Shown here in pieces: positions 5,563 through 11,209 of a stretch of DNA of 11,209 nucleotides. The translations under genes and the position numbers were made by a program. Where the stretch lies: assembly GCA_031295725.1 (NCBI GenBank), contig JAUMNV010000005.1:1-11209 (forward strand), in the 5' to 3' direction. The notes under the pieces were generated by a model. That model searched no databases. It was not told the DNA's origin and saw only the letters and a list, made by a program, of their open reading frames with translations. The DNA is from Collinsella sp. (lineage in GTDB: Bacteria; Actinomycetota; Coriobacteriia; Coriobacteriales; Coriobacteriaceae). Within the stretch, counting starts at the first letter, position 1. Every line of letters starts with the position of its first letter.

Positions 5563-6942
5563 TTAGAGCGTGATGATGTCCGAGATATTGAGGGCCCGAG
5601 CGTCAGCGGAATCGTGCGTGGCAAGCAACAGCATACGGCCGTCGAGCAAGTCGAGCACGGCCTCGGCGCATGCGTCGCGCGCAGCGGTATCTAGACCGGT
5701 AAAGGGCTCGTCCAGAATCACCGCGTCGCCTGGGCACAGCAGGGCTCGGGCAATCTCGACGCGACGGCGCTGCCCGCCCGAGAGCTCGGCCACACGAGCA
5801 TGTACATCGACCCCCGGCACCAGCAGGCGCAACAGGGCTGCGGCACTCGAGGCATCCACGCGCGCGTCGGCGCACACCAGCACGTTATCCAAAGCCGAGG
5901 CGCCCTCTACCAGGCGCACATCCTGAAACACCATGGAGCACGGCGCGCACTCGCCCGCCGCCAGCGCAAGCAGCGTCGACTTGCCCACGCCCGAAGCGCC
6001 CATCACGCAGGTGCGCCCACCAGCAGAAACGCGAAGTACCAGTCCATCGAGCGCCGGCACCCAGGGCGCTCGGTCGCCCACGGCGAGCGCAAGCTCCGCA
6101 GCAGCCCTGCCGCCAGCAGAGCCGCCCGCACGTCCGCGACTACCACACCCATGCGCCCGCACGGCAGCGCGCCACGCTACGGGCCCCGAAACCCGCAGCA
6201 GCCACACCAGCACACGCTCGCACGCCCACGAGGCGGCAACGACCAGCACGGTCCACGCCAGCAGGTCAGCCGTCTCGATGAGCAGCTTCGCCTGATAGAT
6301 GCGTTCGCCCACGGTGCCCGTCGCCATGCCGATGAGCTCCGCCGCCACGCCGGCCTTCCAGCTCATGCCAATCACGGCGCGGGAACACGAAAGCACAAAC
6401 GGCAGGACCTCGCGCCAGGTGTGGGCGCAAAACAGACGCCAACCCCGCACGCCATGCAGACGAAACATCTGCTCCAGTGGCTTATCCGCTTGCGTCAAAC
6501 CCTCAACCAGCGAAAAATACACGCCCGGCAGCGCCATCAAAAAGACCGCCGCAATGCTCACGCGCGCCGACCCCAACCAAATGAGCAGCAGGACCACCAC
6601 GCAGGCAACCGGTGTCGCCTTAACAAACGAAAGCGCCGGCGCCACCAGGCGGGCAAACGTTCGCGACCGCACCGAGGCCCCCGCCAGCACACCGTCGCAC
6701 ACCGCGGCAAGCGCCAAACCGCCTAGAATCCGCGCACCCGAGCCCGCCAGAATCGCCCACGTGGCGGCATCGCACACCAGCCGTAGCAACGCCACCACAA
6801 CAGCGCCCGGCCCCGGCAAAATCAACGGCTGCGCCACCAGCGCCGCCGCGAAGACCCACACGGCAAGCCAAAAGGCGGCAACGGCACCTGCTGCCGCCAC
6901 CGCCTTCATACGCTCTGCCATTTGTCGAGCAAACGCACGCAC
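5563..6942 (-). CDS. ABC transporter permease-ATPase fusion protein
   Basis: One 459-residue polypeptide combines both halves of an importer of the SsuBC/TauBC/ThiXZ type. Residues 15-250 are a BPD_transp_1-like permease with about six hydrophobic segments and an EAA-like loop (LHGVRGWRLFCAHTWREVLP, 162-181) followed by GMSWKAGVAAELIG. A Gly/Ala/Arg linker (about 255-285) leads to an ATPase at 286-459: Walker A GASGVGKS (315-322), Q-loop Gln340, signature LSGGQ (387-391), Walker B with Asp411-Glu412, and switch His443. The ATPase is short, about 175 residues: only some 13 residues separate the Walker A helix from the Q-loop, where about 30 are usual. Start: GTG 6942 with GGAG 6 nt upstream, 3 bp after the stop of the binding-protein gene. 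Last gene of the hydrogenase operon. Substrate unknown. Confidence 0.9.
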   Translation of the reverse strand: MRAFARQMAERMKAVAAAGAVAAFWLAVWVFAAALVAQPLILPGPGAVVVALLRLVCDAATWAILAGSGARILGGLALAAVCDGVLAGASVRSRTFARLVAPALSFVKATPVACVVVLLLIWLGSARVSIAAVFLMALPGVYFSLVEGLTQADKPLEQMFRLHGVRGWRLFCAHTWREVLPFVLSCSRAVIGMSWKAGVAAELIGMATGTVGERIYQAKLLIETADLLAWTVLVVAASWACERVLVWLLRVSGPVAWRAAVRAHGCGSRGRAGGSAGGRAAAELALAVGDRAPWVPALDGLVLRVSAGGRTCVMGASGVGKSTLLALAAGECAPCSMVFQDVRLVEGASALDNVLVCADARVDASSAAALLRLLVPGVDVHARVAELSGGQRRRVEIARALLCPGDAVILDEPFTGLDTAARDACAEAVLDLLDGRMLLLATHDSADARALNISDIITL

Positions 6943-6945
6943 GGG

Positions 6946-8004
6946 CTACTCCATGTAGTAGAAATCGTCAGCCGGGAGCTTTCCGCCCACGGCGCTCGCG
7001 TCCGCATCGGCCAGCACCTGCAGGTACCCACCGAGCGCCGCCTTCATATCCTTCCCCGTCTGGCACACGAGCATGCACCCGGGAATCGCCTTTTCGGCAA
7101 TCGCGGCGTTATCGACGATACCCGCATCGACCACGGCCTGAGCCCAGTCCGCCGGCGCCGCGTTCACGGCCTCAACGCTCGCAACATGGCAGCTCAGGAA
7201 TTCCGCCACGACCTCGGGATGCTCCTCGGCAAAGGCACGGCGCACCACGGTCACGCCCGTCAGCAGGCGCGAACCCGTGTCACCTGCCAGCTCATCCCAC
7301 ACATCGGTCAGACTTACCGGAGCCGACAGCCTGCCTTCGCTCTTTGCGATGGCAGCGGTCTTGAACGGCTCGGGCAGCACGCCCACGGCAGACGGATCAG
7401 CAAGCAACGCCGACAGTACCTCGGTGGGCTCGCTCTTAAACTCAAGCGCCACCTGGCCGGTCAGGCCCGCGCGCTCCAACAGGTAGTTCATGACGTACTC
7501 CGGCGTGGTGCCCTTGCCCGTCATATAGACAGTATGGCCCGCCAGATCGCCAAACGAGGCCACACTCGCGTCGCCCGTCACAACGTTCAGCACGCCCAGC
7601 GTGTTGATGTCTATGACCTGCACCGCGCCCTCGGTCTTGTTGTAGAGCACGCTCGCCACGTTGGCCGGCACCAGGGCAATGTCGATATCGCCCTGAATCA
7701 CCTTGGGCACAATCTCGTCGGCGGCAGTGTTGATCGCAAAGTCGAACTCGTTGTCCGTGGCACCTTCGGCCGCCTGGTCCATAAACTGCACCAGCCCAAT
7801 CGACGTCGGGCCCTTGAGCGAGGCGACGTGTACCTCGACCGGCTCGGCAGCGGCACCGTCAGCGGCAGACCCGGCAGCCGAGCCCGCAGCAGACCCGGCC
7901 CCCGCAGCTCCGCCGCCGCAGCCAGCCAGCGCAAGCGACAGCGCACCCGCGGCGAGCGCCGAGGCAAACCCCCGGCGCGACATTTCAAAATCAAACGCGC
8001 GCAT
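6946..8004 (-). CDS. ABC substrate-binding lipoprotein, NMT1/TauA-like class
   Basis: Extracytoplasmic binding protein that would feed the fused permease-ATPase. It has 352 residues. The N-terminus has a Tat-like SRRGFA (9-14), a hydrophobic stretch and a lipobox LAGC with Cys29, so it is probably a Tat-exported lipoprotein. A low-complexity AGSAAG-type linker follows, then the mature domain from VEVHVASLKGPTSIGLV. It shows the two-lobe class pattern: ...AADEIVPKVIQGDIDIALVPANVASVLYNKT and GVLPEPFKTAAI, as in NMT1/TauA/SsuA proteins that bind sulfonates, thiamine precursors or flavins. Start: ATG 8004 is 2 nt after the hydrogenase stop with GAGGGGG upstream; GTG 8013 is too close to it and ATG 7983 lacks a site. 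The ligand cannot be told from sequence. Confidence 0.9.
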   Translation of the reverse strand: MRAFDFEMSRRGFASALAAGALSLALAGCGGGAAGAGSAAGSAAGSAADGAAAEPVEVHVASLKGPTSIGLVQFMDQAAEGATDNEFDFAINTAADEIVPKVIQGDIDIALVPANVASVLYNKTEGAVQVIDINTLGVLNVVTGDASVASFGDLAGHTVYMTGKGTTPEYVMNYLLERAGLTGQVALEFKSEPTEVLSALLADPSAVGVLPEPFKTAAIAKSEGRLSAPVSLTDVWDELAGDTGSRLLTGVTVVRRAFAEEHPEVVAEFLSCHVASVEAVNAAPADWAQAVVDAGIVDNAAIAEKAIPGCMLVCQTGKDMKAALGGYLQVLADADASAVGGKLPADDFYYME

Positions 8005-8006
8005 CG

Positions 8007-9818
8007 TTAGCACGCCCCCTCGTTAGGCATCGTCCATGCGTGATGGTCGGTATGCAGCAATTCCTCGGCCAGCGGCGAGAGCGGCGCACCCAAGAACTCG
8101 CTATAGCACGCCTGAACATCGGGATTCTCGTGCGAGAAGCGAATGTCCGCAGCGGCATCCAGGCTCCACAGCACCTGGCCACGCTCAGCCGCCAGCTCGC
8201 AGCCGTCGTGGATGGGCTGACCGCCGACACCGACGCAGCCGCCCGGGCACGCCATGACCTCAACAAAGTCATATCTCACACGGCCGTCGCGAATCGCGTC
8301 GAGCAGACGGGCGGCGTTGCCCAGCCCGTGCGCCACGGCGACGCGCACCTTGGTACCGTCGATATCGGCCACGGCCTCCTTCCAGCCCTCGAGTCCGCGC
8401 ACGTCAGTGAAGAAGTCGGCATCCGGGTTCTTGCCCGTCACCAGGTAATATGCCGAGCGCACGGCGGCCTCCATCACGCCGCCCGTGGCGCCAAAGATCA
8501 CACCCGCGCCCGTGCCAAAGCCCAACGGCGTATCGAGCGGCTCCTCGACCAGCGTGTCAACGCTCACGTGGCTCGCGCGGATCATGCGCACCATCTCGCG
8601 CACCGTCAGCGCAACGTCCACGTCGGGCGCGCCGCCCTCGCCCATCATGCTCGGCAGCGCACACTCGGCCTTCTTGGCCGTGCATGGCATAACGGACACC
8701 ACGAACAGACGCTCGGGCTCCACGCCCAGCACCTTGGCGTAGTAGGTCTTGGCGATAGCGCCGAACATCTGCTGCGGCGACTTTGACGTGGACAGGCTGT
8801 CGACAAACTCGGGGTAACGTGCCTTCACAAAGCGCACCCAGCCCGGGCAGCAGCTCGTAAACATGGGCCAGCCGCGGCTGTCGCCCTCACCCTTAGCGGC
8901 GGCGCCCAGGCGCTCGAGCAGCTCGGAGCCCTCCTCCATAATGGTGAGGTCGGCCGAGAAATCGGTATCGAACACATACTCAAAGCCTACGCGGCGCAGC
9001 GCGCAAGCCAGACGCTCGACGGTTGCCTCCTCGCGCGGAATGCCGAGCTCCTCGCCCCAAGCACTACGCACGGCCGGCGCGATCTGCACCAGCACGATCT
9101 TGTCGGGATTAGCGAGCGCGTCAAACACGGTCTCGGTGTCGTCGCGCTCGCGCAGCGCGCCCGTCGGGCAATGCGTGATGCACTGGCCGCACGCGACGCA
9201 ATCGGTCTTGCCGATCGGCACGCGCCCGCGGGTGCCCACGGCGGTATGCGTGGCGCGGTTGGTCAGGTCCCAAATCCCTAGGCCCTGTACGCTCTCGCAC
9301 ACCTTGATGCAGCGCATGCATTTAATGCACTTGTCGTTTTCGCGGATGATGGGGAAATCGAAATCCCAGCCCTCGCCCGCCAAATGCCTTTGATACGGCA
9401 GATAGAAAATGCCCAGGTCGTTGGCAATGGTCTGCAGGTTGCAGTTACCGCTGCGCACACAGCTCGTGCAGCGTGAATCGTGCTGCGAAAGCAGCAGCTG
9501 CACGTTGGTGCGGCGCGCCTCGCGGGCCTTGGGGCTGTTGGTGTGGACCACCATGCCATCGAGCACGTAGTTGTTGCAGGCGGCAACCAGCTGGTCGCAG
9601 CCCTCAACCTCGACCACGCACACGCGGCAGCCGCCGATCTCGTTCAGATCGCGCAGGTAGCACAGGGTGGGAATCTGGATGCCGACGGACTTGGCCGCGT
9701 CCAGGATCGTGGTGTGCTCAGGCACCACGACCTCGCAATTATCGATAGTGAGCTTGACCATATTGAGTGCTCCGCTTTCGGTGTTATCGCTGACAGTGGG
9801 GTTGTTGAGCTCTACCAT
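8007..9818 (-). CDS. hydA: [FeFe] hydrogenase, M3-type with four accessory Fe-S clusters
   Basis: Catalyses H2 formation or uptake at the H-cluster, in the cytoplasm. In the 603-residue form: [2Fe-2S] ligands Cys53/64/67/81; a His-ligated [4Fe-4S] with His113, Cys117/120/126; two ferredoxin clusters Cys164/167/170/174 and Cys207/210/213/217. The H-domain has L1 TSCCPGW (321-327), L2 MPCTAKKAE (377-385) and L3 EVMACPGGCVGVGGQP (520-535). H-cluster Cys324, 379, 524 and 528 are present, as is the proton-relay Cys323. L3 has Val531 where the motif has the first Gly of GGGQP. Start: ATG 9818 overlaps the upstream stop and has GGGAGGAA nearby; ATG 9761 (MVKLTIDN, 584 residues) has a weaker GGAG but is the usual family start. 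Linkage to a GltD-like gene suggests the 'glutamate synthase-linked' A2 group. No maturases (hydEFG) are in the window. Confidence 0.95.
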   Translation of the reverse strand: MVELNNPTVSDNTESGALNMVKLTIDNCEVVVPEHTTILDAAKSVGIQIPTLCYLRDLNEIGGCRVCVVEVEGCDQLVAACNNYVLDGMVVHTNSPKAREARRTNVQLLLSQHDSRCTSCVRSGNCNLQTIANDLGIFYLPYQRHLAGEGWDFDFPIIRENDKCIKCMRCIKVCESVQGLGIWDLTNRATHTAVGTRGRVPIGKTDCVACGQCITHCPTGALRERDDTETVFDALANPDKIVLVQIAPAVRSAWGEELGIPREEATVERLACALRRVGFEYVFDTDFSADLTIMEEGSELLERLGAAAKGEGDSRGWPMFTSCCPGWVRFVKARYPEFVDSLSTSKSPQQMFGAIAKTYYAKVLGVEPERLFVVSVMPCTAKKAECALPSMMGEGGAPDVDVALTVREMVRMIRASHVSVDTLVEEPLDTPLGFGTGAGVIFGATGGVMEAAVRSAYYLVTGKNPDADFFTDVRGLEGWKEAVADIDGTKVRVAVAHGLGNAARLLDAIRDGRVRYDFVEVMACPGGCVGVGGQPIHDGCELAAERGQVLWSLDAAADIRFSHENPDVQACYSEFLGAPLSPLAEELLHTDHHAWTMPNEGAC

Positions 9819-11209
9819 TCCAGGTTCCTCCCTCCGCGGAACGCGCCAAAACCAAAGTGGTCGCAACGCAGGCAGCGGCTTGCCTCCTGGCGCGCCTCCT
9901 CCTCGGTAAGGCCCTGCTCGACCAGATTCCAATCGTGAATACGCTCGCCGGCCTCGCGCTCACCCAGCTCGCAGCGGCCGCACTCGTGCTTGCCCTTAAA
10001 CTGAACGGTCGGCAGCTCCACGTCGAGCTTGATCTTGTGGTCGAAGCCCGGATAGCGGTCGATGTTTGCCGAAGCCACGCGGCCGGCGTTGATGGCACGG
10101 ATGACGGTGGCGGGGCCGGTCTGGCAGTCGCCGCCGCTAAAGAGGCCATCGAAGTTGGGCACGGCACCGTCCGAGTCGGTGACCACGCAACCCCACTTGC
10201 AGGCGATGCCCATGTCCTCAAACGGCTTGGAATCGATGTCCTGGCCAATGGCGACAAACACGCGCTCGCAGGGGATGACGCGCTCGGGCGTAGCGGCGGC
10301 ACGCGGAGCCGGACGACCGCGGCGGGGCTCGCCGATAATCTGCGGTTGCACGCGCAGGCCGCTCACGCGACCATCTTCGCCCGTCTCGATGGCGAGCGGC
10401 GCCGTGAGCTCCAGAACCTCGCAACCCTCGGCCTGGGCGCCGGCAATCTCGGCGTCCTGGGCCGTCATATCGCAGATGCGACGGCGGTAGACGATGCTCA
10501 CCTTTTCGGCACCGCAGCGCACGGCAGAGCGCGCCACGTCCATGGCCACGTTGCCGCCGCCGATGACGCACACGCGCTGGCCGCTCAGGTCGGGCAGCTC
10601 GTCGTCTCCGATGGCGCGCAGCATCTTGACGGCCGACTCCACGCCGGGCGCCTCTTCACCCGGAAGGCCGAGCTTCTTGTCGCTATGGGCACCGATGGCC
10701 AGGTAGACGGCATCGAACTCGTCGCGCAGGCGAGCGAGCTCCTCGCCGTTCACGGAGTGATCGAGCTCAACGTCGATGCCGGCGCTCAAGATCCAGTCGA
10801 TCTCGGCCTGCAGGCGCTCGCGCGGCAGACGATAGCTGGGGATGCCGTAGCGCAGCATGCCGCCCAAGTGGTGGCGCTGCTCAAAAATGGTCACCTTGTG
10901 GCCCATCACGGCCAGGTAGTAGGCACAGGAAAGGCCAGCCGGGCCGCCGCCGATCACGGAGACGCGCTTACCGGTGTTGTCCACTACATGCGGCTTGTGG
11001 TCGTTGAGGTCACTGTGCTCAACGGCAAAACGCTTGAGGGCGAGGATGTTCATGGGGTCGTCGACCATGCCACGGCGGCAATGCATCTCGCAGGGATGCT
11101 CGCACACCAGGCCGCAAACGAGCGGCAGCGGGTTATTCTTGCGGATGACCTTGACGGCATCGGCATAGCGGCCGGCCTCGACGAGCGAAATGTAACCGGG
11201 AATGTCGAC
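9812..11209 (-). CDS. GltD-like FAD/NAD(P)-dependent oxidoreductase, 5' end outside window
   Basis: Flavoprotein related to the small subunit of glutamate synthase and to NfnB-type electron-transfer subunits. The frame is open to the right edge, so at least 465 residues. The visible start is VDIPGYISLVEAGRYADA, then VCGLVCEHPCEMHC with four Cys at 4-residue spacing (Fe-S binding as in GltD). An FAD Rossmann motif VIGGGPAGLS follows at about 10957-10930, then GGMLRYGIPSYRLP, the NAD(P) motif VIGGGNVAMD, and SGGDCQTGPATVIRAINAGR closing the FAD site. The C-terminus has two CxxC pairs (CGRC, CLRC) and HFGFGAFRGGR, as in NuoF/GltD-type redox proteins. The stop overlaps the hydrogenase start by 7 bp, so translation is probably coupled. 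Likely role: electron transfer between NAD(P)H and the hydrogenase. A true glutamate synthase subunit is less likely, since no large GltB subunit is seen, although the upstream side is not visible. Confidence 0.92.
   Translation of the reverse strand, partial: VDIPGYISLVEAGRYADAVKVIRKNNPLPLVCGLVCEHPCEMHCRRGMVDDPMNILALKRFAVEHSDLNDHKPHVVDNTGKRVSVIGGGPAGLSCAYYLAVMGHKVTIFEQRHHLGGMLRYGIPSYRLPRERLQAEIDWILSAGIDVELDHSVNGEELARLRDEFDAVYLAIGAHSDKKLGLPGEEAPGVESAVKMLRAIGDDELPDLSGQRVCVIGGGNVAMDVARSAVRCGAEKVSIVYRRRICDMTAQDAEIAGAQAEGCEVLELTAPLAIETGEDGRVSGLRVQPQIIGEPRRGRPAPRAAATPERVIPCERVFVAIGQDIDSKPFEDMGIACKWGCVVTDSDGAVPNFDGLFSGGDCQTGPATVIRAINAGRVASANIDRYPGFDHKIKLDVELPTVQFKGKHECGRCELGEREAGERIHDWNLVEQGLTEEEARQEASRCLRCDHFGFGAFRGGRNLEW

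Noticed and set aside
5800..8010. Long plus-strand open frames opposite the ABC and binding-protein genes (5800-6726, 6922-8010)
   Set aside because: Very Arg/His/Ala-rich translations with no family signal, as expected from the antisense of GC-rich genes.
1..11209. CRISPR array, tRNA or rRNA genes, prophage genes
   Set aside because: No regularly spaced long repeats, no cloverleaf-like sequence noticed, and no phage structural or integrase genes in any frame.

Overview
The window looks like chromosomal DNA from a high-GC anaerobic gut actinobacterium of the class Coriobacteriia, most likely Collinsella or a close relative. That is an inference from the gene mix: a beta-glucoside PTS, an M3-type [FeFe] hydrogenase paired with a GltD-like flavoprotein, an NMT1/TauA-type ABC system, and the base composition. 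It was not checked by any search. Apart from an IS3-family transposase tail at the left edge and an AraC-type regulator at 3141-4133, every gene lies on the minus strand.

Left part (1-4140, about 47-50% GC in sampled lines). An IS3-family element enters from the left and ends at about position 140. It has landed in the 3' end of a glucose/beta-glucoside-type PTS EIIBC gene, so the last 21 codons and the stop codon of that gene are supplied by the IS. Upstream in the same operon is a GH1 6-phospho-beta-glucosidase. Diverging from it is an AraC-family regulator. Together they form an aryl-/beta-glucoside uptake and hydrolysis module: the PTS phosphorylates the sugar on entry, the GH1 enzyme splits the phosphoglycoside, and the AraC protein probably senses the sugar and controls both directions from a 153-bp shared promoter region.

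Middle part (4142-5562). A CPBP-family intramembrane protease gene is interrupted by a one-base frame change at a run of five A (five T in the message). An orphan RelB/DinJ-type antitoxin follows, with no toxin gene next to it. Non-coding structure surrounds them: a 22-bp-arm inverted repeat that can fold in two competing ways, a 12-bp perfect stem in the antitoxin leader, and a helically phased set of 10-bp repeats upstream.

Right part (5563-11209, about 65-70% GC in sampled lines). One tightly packed minus-strand operon runs from right to left: a GltD-like FAD/NAD(P) oxidoreductase (truncated by the window edge), an [FeFe] hydrogenase with four accessory Fe-S clusters, a Tat-type lipoprotein substrate-binding protein of the NMT1/TauA class, and a single polypeptide fusing ABC permease and ATPase. 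Gene borders overlap by 7 bp or are 2-3 bp apart, so these four genes are almost certainly co-transcribed. The flavoprotein probably passes electrons between NAD(P)H and the hydrogenase. What the ABC transporter imports, and why it is tied to a hydrogenase, is not evident and is the most interesting open question here.
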